Position numbers and translations under genes: made by a program. The notes beneath the pieces are model-generated. The model ran no database searches, had not been told where the DNA came from, and saw only the letters and a list, made by a program, of their open reading frames with translations. Positions 36,759 through 46,107 of a DNA stretch of 64,000 bases are shown here, piece by piece (position 1 is the first letter of the stretch; each line of letters opens with the position of its first letter). Origin of the DNA: Vibrio japonicus (lineage in GTDB: Bacteria; Pseudomonadota; Gammaproteobacteria; Enterobacterales; Vibrionaceae); assembly GCF_024582835.1 (NCBI RefSeq), contig NZ_CP102096.1:1116001-1180000 (forward strand), in the 5' to 3' direction.

Positions 36759-38015
36759 TCAAGCTTCTTGCTTTTGTAACTCTACTTCTTTTTCGTCTTC
36801 GATGATTGCATCAACGATAACAGCACAAGCCGCATCACCAGTGATGTTTAGCGCAGTACGAATCATGTCGAAAATACGGTCTAGAGCGAACAGCAGTGGT
36901 AGACCTTCAATTGGAATGCCCGCCGCTAGCAGAACAGCGACCACTAGGAAAGAAGGACCAGGAACACCGGCTTGACCAACCGCACCTAGCGTAGACGTTA
37001 CGATGATCGCGATGTACGCGCCCATACCTAGGTCGATGTTGAACAGCTGCGCAAAGAAGATAGCAACAAGGCCGTAGTAAATCGCGTTACCTGACATGTT
37101 GATGGTTGCACCAAGTGGCAGTACAAATGATGCCGTCGAGTTTCTAACGCCCAGTTCTTTCTCACAAGTATCCATAGTAACTGGTAGTGTAGCCATAGAA
37201 GATGCCGTTGAAAGAGCAACTGCTTGTGGTTTCTTCATTGCGGTTAGGAACTTCTTCGCTGAGGTCTTAGTGAAGATATGAACCATTAGAGGGTAAACAA
37301 CAAAGCCGAAGATTAGAATGGCAGCAACGTACACAACGAACAGTTTGAAGACGACCATTAGTGCGCCAAAACCGAATGTGCCTACTGCTTCTGCCATTAG
37401 GCCAAATACACCAATTGGAGCAATGATCATTACTTTGTTGATCATCCAAACCATCGCGTCAACGATGCAGTTTACGCCGTTAATGATAGGCTCACGGCGT
37501 TCTTTTGATTGCTTAGAAATCGCAATACCAAAGAACATACAGAACACAAGGATCTGAAGAATATTCGCTTCGTTTAGTGATTGGAAAACGTTGGTTGGGA
37601 TCATACCTGTGATGGTAGCCCAGAAAGATGGCAATTCACCTTTTGAAGCGTATTCGGACGAGAACATGCCTTCGACGCCAGAAACATCGATACCCATGCC
37701 TGGTTTGAAAACTTCACCCATAAATAGAGCAAGAGCAACGGCCAATGCCGACGTCAAACCAAAGTAACCTAAAGTTGTTATGCCAACTTTCCCTGCTGAC
37801 TGGCTGTTACCTAGACCAGCTGCACCAGAGATAAGCGCTACCGCTACCAAAGGGATAACCAGCATTTTAATCAGGTTGATAAAAATCGCACCCAGTGGAG
37901 CAAACATTGAGGCGCTATTCCCCATCGTGGCACCTACGACAGTACCCACGATCATTGCAATAACGACTTGTACACCAATGTTGCTTAGTAAACTCTTTTT
38001 CTTTAACACTTCCAT
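36759..38015 (-). CDS. dicarboxylate/amino acid:cation symporter (DAACS family), 418 residues
   Basis: About eight hydrophobic segments plus the two re-entrant-loop motifs of this family: TASSMATLPVT near residue 270 (Ser-rich hairpin), NMSGNAIYYG near 310 in place of the usual NMDGT, GQAGVPGP near 350 and the TM8 motif RTALNITGDAACAV near 390. Such proteins take up C4-dicarboxylates, glutamate or aspartate with protons or sodium; the specificity is open. I start it at ATG 38015 (MEVLKKKSLLSN) and not at the upstream TTG of the longer frame; the ribosome site (AGAGG) is rather close. It is divergent from nothing obvious and probably monocistronic. Confidence 0.85.
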   Translation of the reverse strand: MEVLKKKSLLSNIGVQVVIAMIVGTVVGATMGNSASMFAPLGAIFINLIKMLVIPLVAVALISGAAGLGNSQSAGKVGITTLGYFGLTSALAVALALFMGEVFKPGMGIDVSGVEGMFSSEYASKGELPSFWATITGMIPTNVFQSLNEANILQILVFCMFFGIAISKQSKERREPIINGVNCIVDAMVWMINKVMIIAPIGVFGLMAEAVGTFGFGALMVVFKLFVVYVAAILIFGFVVYPLMVHIFTKTSAKKFLTAMKKPQAVALSTASSMATLPVTMDTCEKELGVRNSTASFVLPLGATINMSGNAIYYGLVAIFFAQLFNIDLGMGAYIAIIVTSTLGAVGQAGVPGPSFLVVAVLLAAGIPIEGLPLLFALDRIFDMIRTALNITGDAACAVIVDAIIEDEKEVELQKQEA

Positions 38016-38509
38016 AACCTCTGTGCTAACAAAATTTAATTTTCTAGAATTACCATCTGAGTTAAAACTCAAACTTGGGCAATAATATCGTCTTGGTTTT
38101 TACACTTTATTTTTACAATTAGCAATATGAATGGGTGTGGTACTGATAAAACAATCGATATTTTTTGGCGGGATCAAATTTTTGGCTCGGTAGCAAACGA
38201 TTGCCATTTGTTTTGGTGATGAGAGATTCATTTACCCGTTGTTTCGATTAATGATTGTAGGGATTTACTGGGTAGGTTTATGTTAACAAAATGATCATTT
38301 TCAGATGAAGGCAATTCCTCATGGCTCGATGCTAATTCCTTTTGAAACTCTGACCTCATATAAGGTAATTATTTACATTATTGTTAACGTCTTTGCATAT
38401 AAAGAGCGAGATTGGTGAGTAAACGGAGCGGTAACGGGGGCTGAATAGTAGGAGGGAAACCTAGTATTTAACGGTTGTTAAATACTAGGTGAAACACAAT
38501 CAAATAGGG
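38016..38509. other. intergenic region upstream of the symporter
   Basis: About 490 nt of AT-rich sequence with no supported gene. It should hold the symporter promoter. The one clear structure is the 14-bp palindrome at its right end. Confidence 0.5.
38459..38490. repeat. perfect 14-bp inverted repeat
   Basis: ACCTAGTATTTAAC and GTTAAATACTAGGT with a GGTT loop, 20 nt after the end of the transporter fragment on the minus strand. It is AT-rich and not followed by a T run, so it is either a non-canonical terminator, a protein-binding site, or a small repeat of another kind. Confidence 0.7.
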
Positions 38510-38827
38510 TTAAGCAACTTCCACTGAAACAGACTTGCTTGAATGACGACGGCCATAAACCGTGAGGACGGCAGCGCACAGAAACATGCTAACGCTATAG
38601 ACGATAATTGGAATCGACATAGTATTTGAGCCGATAAGGGTCACGCTAACCAACAGCGCGAGCGTACTGTTTTTAACTCCAAGCTCAATACCGATTGCTA
38701 ACCCATCTTGCTTCGGTAATCGGTTGATTCTTGCGATTGCCAATCCCGCTAAAATTCCGACAATATTTAGTGTGAGGGTAGCGGCTCCGGCTTGGGCGAG
38801 TAGGTTAACCAAGTTAGCCCCTACGTC
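38510..38827 (-). pseudogene. C-terminal fragment of a bile acid:sodium symporter (BASS) family gene
   Basis: About 105 residues match the last TM segments of BASS transporters (VNLLAQAGAATLTLNIVG, LAIGIELGVKNSTLALLVS). The first two-thirds are missing. The frame continues to 38947, but the upstream residues are polar, low in similarity to a membrane protein and read antisense to another gene fragment, so no functional start exists. The gene is broken. Confidence 0.75.
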
Positions 38828-38834
38828 GTAACAA

Positions 38835-38969
38835 ATGCTTATAAATATTGAACAAGATGTGGTGAATTCGATAGGTAAAGCCGTAGAAGCGCAAGGGTTG
38901 GATGGCGCATTTATTTGGCCAGCGCTGATGCGTAAACTAGACCGCATTGATCCTCGCTATAAAGATTAA
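38835..38969 (+). pseudogene. C-terminal fragment of an unrecognised gene, 44 codons
   Basis: The frame encodes INIEQDVVNSIGKAVEAQG, ..., MRKLDRIDPRYKD, which reads like a real protein end, and it is followed at once by a terminator. A TAA lies just before the first ATG and no ribosome site is seen. It faces head-to-head the BASS fragment, which suggests one deletion that removed the 5' parts of two divergent genes. Confidence 0.5.
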
Positions 38970-38972
38970 AAT

Positions 38973-39010
38973 AAAAGCGCCCACCGACTTACATCGGTGG
39001 GCGCTTTTTG
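38973..39010. terminator. bidirectional terminator of the trp operon
   Basis: AAAGCGCCCACCGA-CTTACA-TCGGTGGGCGCTTT with T runs on both sides; 18 nt after the trpA stop codon. Confidence 0.93.
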
Positions 39011-39027
39011 TGTTTGAAGAGCTGAGG

Positions 39028-39834
39028 TTATTTACTTGTCGCTGCTTTCATTGCAGTCACAAATTCAGATAGCTGGCTCAGCATTGTCTGTGGTTGGCTC
39101 ACGTTGCTCTCAATAATCTTAACCACCGCAGAACCTGAGATTGCACCCGCCGCGCCGGATTGAATAGCCAGTTTCACTTGTTCTGGTTCTGAGATACCAA
39201 AACCAAGTAGGGCTGGTGGCGCGTCAAACTGATTCAGTTTTCCTAGCATATCACTTACTGGCATGTTGGCTTTGGTTTCTGCACCCGTTACGCCTGCACG
39301 CGAAAGTAAGTAAGTGTATCCGCCACCAAGCTCTGCGACTGAACGAAGAGTCTCATCAGAAGCGGTAGGGGGAGCAATAAAGATCGGTTCAACGCCATGC
39401 TTTTTAGCAGCAGCAACAAACTCAGAGCTTTCATTGGTCGGAACGTCTGCAATCAGTACTGAGTCAATTCCTGCTTTAGCGCAGCGCTCGTAGAAATTCT
39501 CCACACCACGGGCGAAAACTAAGTTGGCATACATCAACAAACCAATAGGCAACTCTGGGTACTTAGCACGGATCTTTGCAATCAGTTCAAAGCAAATATC
39601 GGGTGTTGCACCTGACTCTAATGCGCGTATGTTTGCACCTTGAATGGTAGGTCCATCCGCTAAAGGGTCTGAGAATGGAATGCCTAGCTCTAATGCATCT
39701 GCGCCCGCTTCAACCAAGGTTTCCATGATCTCTAAAGAAAGTTCAGGGTTAGGGTCACAAACCGTTACGAACGGTACGAATGCGCCTTGATTACACTTGT
39801 TTAGGCGCTCAAACATAGCTTCATAGCGGTTCAT
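39028..39834 (-). CDS. trpA: tryptophan synthase alpha chain, 268 residues
   Basis: Cleaves indole-3-glycerol phosphate to indole and glyceraldehyde 3-phosphate. Seen: [19 protein letters not shown] with [18 protein letters not shown] (catalytic Glu and Asp of the TIM barrel), GVTGAE and [12 protein letters not shown] (phosphate-binding loops). The length is that of E. coli TrpA (268). Its ATG overlaps the last base of the trpB stop codon (TAATG), which couples translation of the two subunits. Confidence 0.96.
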   Translation of the reverse strand: MNRYEAMFERLNKCNQGAFVPFVTVCDPNPELSLEIMETLVEAGADALELGIPFSDPLADGPTIQGANIRALESGATPDICFELIAKIRAKYPELPIGLLMYANLVFARGVENFYERCAKAGIDSVLIADVPTNESSEFVAAAKKHGVEPIFIAPPTASDETLRSVAELGGGYTYLLSRAGVTGAETKANMPVSDMLGKLNQFDAPPALLGFGISEPEQVKLAIQSGAAGAISGSAVVKIIESNVSQPQTMLSQLSEFVTAMKAATSK

Positions 39835-41024
39835 TAGATCACTCCTTTTTCTTCTAAGATTGCGTGTACAGTGAATATGTCCTTATCGCCTCGTCCAGAT
39901 AGGTTAACCACGAGCAACTGCTCTTTCTCTGGGTTTTCGCGCGCCATGCGCAGTGCTTGTGCAAGCGCATGAGACGATTCCAGAGCAGGGATAATACCTT
40001 CGCTACGAGCTAACTCTTGGAATGCATCTAGAGCTTCGTCATCGGTGACGCTGTCATATTCAGCGCGGCCAATGGCATTAAGGTGGGCATGTTGTGGGCC
40101 AACTGATGGGAAATCTAGCCCCGCAGACACAGAATAAGACTCTTCAACTTGACCATTTGGATCTTGCATTAATGGCGCTTTCATACCGAAGAAAATACCA
40201 GTTTTACCATGTTTAAGTGGCGCACCATGTTGATCAGTGTCGATCCCTTTGCCTGCTGGCTCTACACCAATTAAGCGAACCGATTTTTCTTCGATGAAAT
40301 CAGCAAACATACCGATGGCGTTTGAACCACCGCCAACACATGCGATGACTGCGTCTGGTAGTCGTCCTTCACGTGCGAGGATCTGATTTTTCGTTTCTTC
40401 ACCGATCATGCGTTGGAATTCACGTACGATAGTCGGGAAAGGGTGAGGACCTGCCGCAGTACCCAAGAGATAGTGCGCGTCTTCGTAGCTTCCTGACCAA
40501 TCGCGTAGCGCTTCGTTACACGCGTCTTTCAACGTTGCTGAACCAGAGTGCACAGGGATAACTTCTGCGCCCATCAACTTCATTCGGAATACATTTGGGC
40601 TTTGGCGTTCTACGTCTTTAGCACCCATATAAACTCGGCATTTAAGCCCTAATAGAGCACAAGCTAATGCTGTGGCAACACCGTGTTGACCCGCACCCGT
40701 TTCAGCGATGATTTCCTTTTTACCCATACGCTTAGCCAGCAGTGCCTGACCGAGAACTTGGTTCGTTTTATGAGCGCCACCGTGAAGCAAATCTTCTCGC
40801 TTCAAATAGATTTTGGTTTTAGTGCCTTTAGTCAGGTTACGCGTTAGGGTCAGCGCAGTAGGGCGACCTGCATATTCCTGTAGCAGGCCCATAAATTCGC
40901 TGTGAAACTCAGGGTCTTGTTGTGCATCAATAAATGCTTGCTCAAGCTGTTCCAGTGCTGGAACCAAAATTTGCGGTACGTACTGACCACCGTATTCGCC
41001 AAAATAGGCATCGAGTTTTGCCAT
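39834..41024 (-). CDS. trpB: tryptophan synthase beta chain, 396 residues
   Basis: PLP enzyme that joins indole and serine. Seen: the PLP lysine in GGAHKTNQ near residue 87, the catalytic glutamate in AETGAGQHG, the glycine-rich phosphate loop [12 protein letters not shown], and the C-terminal SGRGDKD. Its length is the usual one. AAAGGA precedes the ATG; a gap of 60 nt separates it from trpCF, the longest gap inside the operon. Confidence 0.96.
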   Translation of the reverse strand: MAKLDAYFGEYGGQYVPQILVPALEQLEQAFIDAQQDPEFHSEFMGLLQEYAGRPTALTLTRNLTKGTKTKIYLKREDLLHGGAHKTNQVLGQALLAKRMGKKEIIAETGAGQHGVATALACALLGLKCRVYMGAKDVERQSPNVFRMKLMGAEVIPVHSGSATLKDACNEALRDWSGSYEDAHYLLGTAAGPHPFPTIVREFQRMIGEETKNQILAREGRLPDAVIACVGGGSNAIGMFADFIEEKSVRLIGVEPAGKGIDTDQHGAPLKHGKTGIFFGMKAPLMQDPNGQVEESYSVSAGLDFPSVGPQHAHLNAIGRAEYDSVTDDEALDAFQELARSEGIIPALESSHALAQALRMARENPEKEQLLVVNLSGRGDKDIFTVHAILEEKGVI

Positions 41025-41084
41025 GGTATTATTCCTTTAAATGAGTTTGGTATCGCTACCAATACATATTATTTGTTATTAATT

Positions 41085-42512
41085 TTAGTAGTCACGAATG
41101 GCTGCGAATGCCTGATTTAGCTTCGTTAGGTCTTTCTTGCCGGGAGAGCTTTCTACACCGGAATTTAAATCCAATCCAAGGCAACCTTGCTGAGATGCTT
41201 TCTGAGCGTTAAATGGCGTAATCCCACCTGCTAACATAACACGCGACGGGTCACCGATAAGAGACCAGTCAAAGACCAATCCTGTGCCTCCCGTTTGTGA
41301 ACCAATCTTGGTATCCAGAAGGTGTCGATCTACGTTGCTGCTAAGCAGTGTAGGAAGTGAATCCGTTACACCATAGGCTTTCCAGATTTCTACATTTTCT
41401 GGAAGTTGCGTCTTTAAATCGTCAACGAACTGCTGATCTTCTTGGCCATGGAGCTGAACCGCTTTCAAGCCAAGCTCATTCACGGTATCCAAAATGAATT
41501 CAATCGCCTCATTTTGGAAAACGCCGACAAATTGAAGGGGCGCTCCGCTCATGGTCAAGCGAGCTGTTTCTAGATCAACATATCGTGGGGAGTTTTTCAC
41601 AAAAATCAGTCCACCAAATACGGCACCCGCTTGATAGGCTTTCGCTGCGTCCTCTGGCTGGGTCAAACCACAAACTTTGTTTTCACCTAAAATGACTTTT
41701 CGCACGGCAAGTTCGAGGTTCTTTTCTGCCATTAGTGAGCTGCCAATCAAGAATCCATCTGCGTATTCGGCAAGGTCTCGCACTTGTTGGTTGTTGTAGA
41801 TACCCGATTCAGAAATAACCGTTGCTTGAGGTGCAAGTTGACGGATTAAAGGAGATAGTTCCTTGGTTCGATTTAAATCGGTTGTCAGATCGCGTAAGTT
41901 TCGGTTGTTGATCCCGATGACTTGAGCGCCAAGGTTCACGGCACGGTGTAGCTCGTCTTCATTACTGATTTCGGTCAAGATGCCCATATTTAATGAGTGA
42001 GCAACGTCAGCAAGCGTTCGATACTCGTCGTCATTAAGCACGGACAACATCAGCAAAATGGCATCGGCCCCGTAGTGACGCGCTAGATAAACTTGGTACG
42101 TGTCGACCATAAAGTCTTTACACAGTACGGGTTGTGTCACTTGGTTGCGTACCTGAGGTAAAAAATCGAAACTACCTTGAAAGTACTTTTCATCAGTGAG
42201 AACGGAGATTGCATCTGCATGCTCATTATAAACAGAGGCAATATAATCCAAGTCGAACTCATCACGAATGAGCCCTTTAGAAGGGGATGCTTTTTTGCAT
42301 TCAGTAATGAAAGCCGTTTTCCCACTCGTTAGTGAATCATAGAAACCGCGATCTGAAGGGACAAGATCGTCCTTAAAACGTTCTAGCGGCTGTGTCTGTT
42401 TTCTCTCTTCTACCCATACATATTTGTCGCGCACAATCTTTGCCAATACTTCGGCCATTTGTGCTTCTTTCACTGAAATGTGTTCGGACAAATTTTCGTT
42501 TTTTTGAGTCAT
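41085..42512 (-). CDS. trpCF: bifunctional indole-3-glycerol-phosphate synthase / phosphoribosylanthranilate isomerase, 475 residues
   Basis: The N-terminal half (about 20-275) is TrpC: FITECKKASPSKG, PVLCKDFMVD, GINNRNL and SESGI. The C-terminal half is TrpF: VCGLTQPEDA, the loop LQFVGVFQN, AVQLHGQED and LAGGI near the end. The fusion is the usual gammaproteobacterial form. I start at ATG 42512 (MTQKNENLSE), with AGG 8 nt upstream; the E. coli protein begins at the equivalent of MAEVLAKIVRDK, 19 residues further in, so the N-terminal tail is an extension or the start is later. Confidence 0.93.
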   Translation of the reverse strand: MTQKNENLSEHISVKEAQMAEVLAKIVRDKYVWVEERKQTQPLERFKDDLVPSDRGFYDSLTSGKTAFITECKKASPSKGLIRDEFDLDYIASVYNEHADAISVLTDEKYFQGSFDFLPQVRNQVTQPVLCKDFMVDTYQVYLARHYGADAILLMLSVLNDDEYRTLADVAHSLNMGILTEISNEDELHRAVNLGAQVIGINNRNLRDLTTDLNRTKELSPLIRQLAPQATVISESGIYNNQQVRDLAEYADGFLIGSSLMAEKNLELAVRKVILGENKVCGLTQPEDAAKAYQAGAVFGGLIFVKNSPRYVDLETARLTMSGAPLQFVGVFQNEAIEFILDTVNELGLKAVQLHGQEDQQFVDDLKTQLPENVEIWKAYGVTDSLPTLLSSNVDRHLLDTKIGSQTGGTGLVFDWSLIGDPSRVMLAGGITPFNAQKASQQGCLGLDLNSGVESSPGKKDLTKLNQAFAAIRDY

Positions 42513-42552
42513 CTTACTTACCTGTAACAAAGTGACTAAATATTAAAGAGGC

Positions 42553-43551
42553 TTAAGCGTGGTCAGCGAGGAGCTTGACTAACTCATACGCTTTGCCAGA
42601 GTTCATCACATCAATGGCTTGCTTTGTATTGGTTTTAAGGTCTTCGTGACCAAACAAACGCATCAGCAGGGCAACGTTTACCGCAACAGCGCTCAATTGT
42701 GCTTTCGTCCCTTTTCCTGTCAGAATATTGGTGATAATCGCTTTATTTTCTTCTGGGTCACCACCCTTAATTGCTTCGAGTGGATAAGTCTCTACACCAA
42801 AGTCAGCCGGATTCAACGTATATTCTGTAATCTCACCATCTTTGATTTCAGCGACAATCGTATCGCCGTGAATGGCAACTTCATCTAGACCGCTTCCGTG
42901 CACAACCGCTGCGCGTTTCATTCCCATTTGTAGCATGCTTTCGGCGATAGGGCGTACGAGTTCTTTACTATATACGCCCATCAATTGGATATTGGGTCTT
43001 GCAGGGTTAATCAAAGGGCCAAGAATGTTAAAAATAGTACGGGTCTTCATGGTTTGGCGAACTGGCATCGCATGACGCACACCACCGTGATATTGAGGGG
43101 CAAAAAGAAATGCCACACCCAATGTATCGATGGCTTTGCGTGTGTCCTCAGCGCTCATTGCTAAGTTAATCCCAAAAGAATCCAACAGGTCTGAAGAGCC
43201 TGATTTGCTTGAAACGCTGCGGTTACCATGTTTTGCGACTTTCAGGCCACACGCTGCTGCGACAAAAGCCGCCGTTGTAGAGATGTTGATGGTATTGTGG
43301 CCGTCACCACCTGTACCAACAATGTCAGCAAAATCGTAATCTGGGCGAGGAAATGGTTTGGCATTGGCGAGCAGAGCTTTGGCAGCACCCGCGATTTCAT
43401 CAGGTGTTTCGCCCTTTATCTTTAGAGCCGTTAACGCAGACGCCATAAGAATAGGGTCTAACTCGCCGCGAATAATGACATCAAACAAGGTTTGGCTTTC
43501 TTCTTGAGACAACGATTGCTGGTCGTATAGCTTATTAATGATCTGTTCCAT
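42553..43551 (-). CDS. trpD: anthranilate phosphoribosyltransferase, 332 residues
   Basis: Transfers phosphoribosyl from PRPP to anthranilate. Seen: the glycine-rich PRPP loop GTGGDGHNTINIST near 80-95, KHGNRSVSSKSGSSD, and the anthranilate-site residues HGGVRHAMPVR and NILGPLINP. It is a separate protein here and not fused to trpG as in E. coli. AAGGAAAA precedes the ATG, and it begins 9 nt after trpG. Confidence 0.95.
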   Translation of the reverse strand: MEQIINKLYDQQSLSQEESQTLFDVIIRGELDPILMASALTALKIKGETPDEIAGAAKALLANAKPFPRPDYDFADIVGTGGDGHNTINISTTAAFVAAACGLKVAKHGNRSVSSKSGSSDLLDSFGINLAMSAEDTRKAIDTLGVAFLFAPQYHGGVRHAMPVRQTMKTRTIFNILGPLINPARPNIQLMGVYSKELVRPIAESMLQMGMKRAAVVHGSGLDEVAIHGDTIVAEIKDGEITEYTLNPADFGVETYPLEAIKGGDPEENKAIITNILTGKGTKAQLSAVAVNVALLMRLFGHEDLKTNTKQAIDVMNSGKAYELVKLLADHA

Positions 43552-43560
43552 GATTTTTCC

Positions 43561-44154
43561 TTATCGTTGTTCTTTTCCGTCTAAAGCCCAGTTAATTGCA
43601 TTTGTCAGCAGCGTCGCACCATATGTAGTCATAATGGATTCTGGGTGAAATTGAAAGCCGCATACTTTGTCTTGCTCTTGCACGACAGACATGACTAAGT
43701 TATCGACTTCCGCTGTGATTTGTAGTGACTCTGGCACACTGGTCGCAACTAGAGAGTGGTATCTCGCAATCGCCAACGGTGATGGAAGCTCAGCGTAAGT
43801 TGCGTGATTTTGGTGTTCCATCATCGACACCTTACCATGGATGATTTCGCCCGCGCCCGCAACGGTACCGCCATAGGCTTCAACGATAGCTTGGTGGCCT
43901 AGGCAAATACCAATGATTGGCACTTTGCCTTTGAGTCTTTGAATAATCTCGGGCATTGAACCCGCTTCAGAAGGCGCTCCCGGACCAGGAGAAAGAACGA
44001 TGACAGGGTTATCTAAGTCAGTGACTGCTTGCTCAATGGTTTCAGCCGGAATGCTGTTTCGATAGATCTTAACGTCATGTCCTAATGAGCGGAATTGATC
44101 CACGAGGTTATAAGTAAATGAGTCAAAATTATCTATAAATACGATGTTAGCCAT
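43561..44154 (-). CDS. trpG: anthranilate synthase glutamine amidotransferase subunit, 197 residues
   Basis: Class-I amidotransferase: oxyanion loop SPGPGAPSEAG, nucleophile Cys in GICLGHQ near 84, and the catalytic His-Glu in FHPES near 170. It supplies ammonia to TrpE. A single-domain form, unlike the TrpGD fusion of enteric bacteria. AAGGAG lies 8 nt before the ATG, and the gap to trpE is 5 nt. Confidence 0.95.
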   Translation of the reverse strand: MANIVFIDNFDSFTYNLVDQFRSLGHDVKIYRNSIPAETIEQAVTDLDNPVIVLSPGPGAPSEAGSMPEIIQRLKGKVPIIGICLGHQAIVEAYGGTVAGAGEIIHGKVSMMEHQNHATYAELPSPLAIARYHSLVATSVPESLQITAEVDNLVMSVVQEQDKVCGFQFHPESIMTTYGATLLTNAINWALDGKEQR

Positions 44155-44159
44155 CTCAA

Positions 44160-45722
44160 CTACTCCTTGTGTGCTGCTTGAATAGCAGAGATGACAGCTT
44201 GAGCTTTACCTCGTGTTTCATCTGCTTCTGCTTGCGGGTCCGAATCGAAGACAACCCCCGCACCGGCTTGAACTTGAGCGATGCCATTTTCAACATAGGC
44301 TGAACGAATGACGATACAGGTATCTAGTGTGCCTTCACCTGTTAGGTAACCGACCGCTCCGCCATAGCTGCCGCGTCTTGCGCCTTCAACATCTCGGATA
44401 AGCTGCATCGCTCGGATTTTAGGAGCGCCAGTCAGTGTGCCCATATTCATGCAGGCTTGGTAGGCGTGTAGGGCATCTAGATCACTGCGCAGCTGACCGA
44501 CCACACGAGAAACTAAGTGCATCACGTGGCTGTAACGATCCACTTTCAGTAAGTCAGCCACATGTCGTGTGCCCGCTTCTGAGATACGTGCGACATCATT
44601 TCGAGCCAAATCAACCAACATCATATGCTCAGCGTTTTCTTTTTTGTCGCTGCGCAGTTCTAACTCAATACGACTATCTAGATCGAAATCAATGGTGCCA
44701 TTAGGGCGTTTTCCACGGCGACGTGTTCCCGCAATTGGATAGATTTCTACCTGATTGGTTTCTGTTTCGTACTTAAGCGCACTTTCAGGTGAAGCACCAA
44801 ATAAGGTAAACAATTCATCCTGCATGTAGAACATGTAAGGGCTAGGGTTACTCTGTTTTAGTTCTTTGTAGGCCGCGAGTGGCGACGGGCAAGGTAGTGT
44901 AAAGCGTCGTGATGGCACAACCTGGAAAATATCGCCTTTGACGACGTAGTTCTTCAGATCTTTGACGATTTGGCAGAAATTCGTGTCCGAGATATTGGTC
45001 TCGACGTCAACTGATGACAGCTTCTTGGCTTGCGGTAGTGCTTTCAGGTTTGAACACTGAGCAACAATATCCTCGATACGGGCTTGAAGGACAGCCTTTT
45101 CAGTTTGATTGGCGAAAAGTGTTGCTTGGATGTCGTACGTTTCGGTTTGGTGATCGACCACAATCAGTGTTTCTGCAACGTAGAAAACGTAGTCCGGGCA
45201 TTGATTCGTTTTTGCCGCTTCACCCAAAGGTTCAAAGTTTGCGACTAAATCATACGCAAACAACCCACCTAGGAAAATCGCGTGCTTGTCATGCTCACTA
45301 AGGTCGAAGCTATGTTGAATCAGACGAAGTGCGTCAAACGAAGAGGCTTCACACAATCGAGAGTCTTCGTCTAAAGTGTCACACGGCGCGGTAAATTTCA
45401 GCGTTAAGACAGAATTTTCAAACTCATTGTCTATATCGGTGTGTACATTGTTATGAAGGTGAGCGAGAAGGTGCTGACCGTTTGGCGTTAGCGCTGTCAT
45501 CGTGACAGTGTGTCCAAAGCAGACAATGCGGACGGCAGAATCAACAATAAGTAGACTTTTTAAGTCTTGTTTCGAATCAATTTCAGCTGATTCAAGTAGT
45601 AAACTGTCTGTTTTGTTCTCACATAAGGTATGGAACAGACGAGTTGGATCCTGTGTGTAAGGAGCAGAAGCATGAATGACATCAAGCTTGCCTAGCTTCC
45701 TGATTTCTATAGCCTTGTTCAC
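44160..45722 (-). CDS. trpE: anthranilate synthase component I, 520 residues
   Basis: Makes anthranilate from chorismate with TrpG. Seen: the tryptophan feedback site LLLESAEI near residue 38, PSRRF, NPSPYMFYM, the catalytic GTRRRG, DLARND and the C-terminal RSAYVENG and QAGAGVV. I start it at the GTG at 45722 (MNKAIEIRKLGK), with AAGGAGG 3-4 nt before, and not at the 5' end of the longer frame, which would run back towards the attenuator. It is the first structural gene after the leader. Confidence 0.95.
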   Translation of the reverse strand: MNKAIEIRKLGKLDVIHASAPYTQDPTRLFHTLCENKTDSLLLESAEIDSKQDLKSLLIVDSAVRIVCFGHTVTMTALTPNGQHLLAHLHNNVHTDIDNEFENSVLTLKFTAPCDTLDEDSRLCEASSFDALRLIQHSFDLSEHDKHAIFLGGLFAYDLVANFEPLGEAAKTNQCPDYVFYVAETLIVVDHQTETYDIQATLFANQTEKAVLQARIEDIVAQCSNLKALPQAKKLSSVDVETNISDTNFCQIVKDLKNYVVKGDIFQVVPSRRFTLPCPSPLAAYKELKQSNPSPYMFYMQDELFTLFGASPESALKYETETNQVEIYPIAGTRRRGKRPNGTIDFDLDSRIELELRSDKKENAEHMMLVDLARNDVARISEAGTRHVADLLKVDRYSHVMHLVSRVVGQLRSDLDALHAYQACMNMGTLTGAPKIRAMQLIRDVEGARRGSYGGAVGYLTGEGTLDTCIVIRSAYVENGIAQVQAGAGVVFDSDPQAEADETRGKAQAVISAIQAAHKE

Positions 45723-45850
45723 AAGACCTCCTTTCCTTAGGTAAATAATGCCTTCTACACATAGTCGCATAAAGAAAAGCGACACCCAAATGAGATTTAT
45801 CTTAATTTGACGTTTTATTGAGCATGTAAATGTGTAAAAGGTGATAAAAC

Positions 45851-45880
45851 AAAAAAAGCCCGCTAGTTGTGCGGGCTTTT
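45851..45880 (-). terminator. trp attenuator terminator
   Basis: On the minus strand AAAGCCCGC-ACAACTA-GCGGGCTTT is followed by a T run, 20 nt after the stop codon of the leader peptide and about 130 nt before trpE. Size and place fit the 3:4 hairpin of transcription attenuation. Confidence 0.93.
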
Positions 45881-45899
45881 GTAACATTAATTCTATAAA

Positions 45900-46025
45900 T
45901 TAGAAGTACACGTTAGCCCACCAAGAACTTGCCCAAGTGCGCCACCAAGATAGATCAGTTGAAGGAGTGCTCTGGGAGCAAACTGCAACTTTCACGTTCT
46001 GATTTTGGTTAGTTTCTTGTAACAT
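45900..46025 (-). CDS. trpL: trp operon leader peptide, 41 residues
   Basis: A small gene in front of the attenuator; it begins MLQETNQNQNVK and has five Trp codons close together near the end (LSWWRTWASSWWANVYF, stop). Ribosome stalling at these codons when charged tRNA-Trp is scarce would prevent the terminator at 45851 from forming. It is longer than the 14-residue E. coli leader, with two Trp pairs and one single Trp. The ribosome site is weak (GGCTCACT). Confidence 0.93.
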   Translation of the reverse strand: MLQETNQNQNVKVAVCSQSTPSTDLSWWRTWASSWWANVYF

Positions 46026-46057
46026 AGTGAGCCTTAATTCAGGTACTTCGTATTTGT

Positions 46058-46075
46058 GTACTAGTTAACTAGTGC
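46058..46075 (-). promoter_or_regulatory. TrpR operator overlapping the trp promoter
   Basis: The palindrome CTAGTTAACTAG at 46061-46072, with flanks GTA...TGC, equals the core of the E. coli trp operator. It covers the -10 element, so repression by TrpR with tryptophan is expected. Confidence 0.9.
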
Positions 46076-46091
46076 AGAGGTAAAAAGTCAA
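46063..46091 (-). promoter_or_regulatory. trp operon promoter
   Basis: TTGACT (46086-46091) and TTAACT (46063-46068) are separated by 17 bp, read on the minus strand. The start site should be near 46055, some 30 nt before the leader ATG. Confidence 0.85.
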
Positions 46092-46107
46092 CTAAAAAAA
46101 CAGATTT

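Noticed and set aside
38510..38947. A functional 145-residue transporter gene
   Set aside because: Only the C-terminal third matches BASS proteins; the N-terminal ~40 residues are polar and lie antisense to another fragment, and no ribosome site exists.
44160..45887. A 575-residue TrpE
   Set aside because: The extension reads into the leader region behind the attenuator; the GTG at 45722 has AAGGAGG and gives the known N-terminus.
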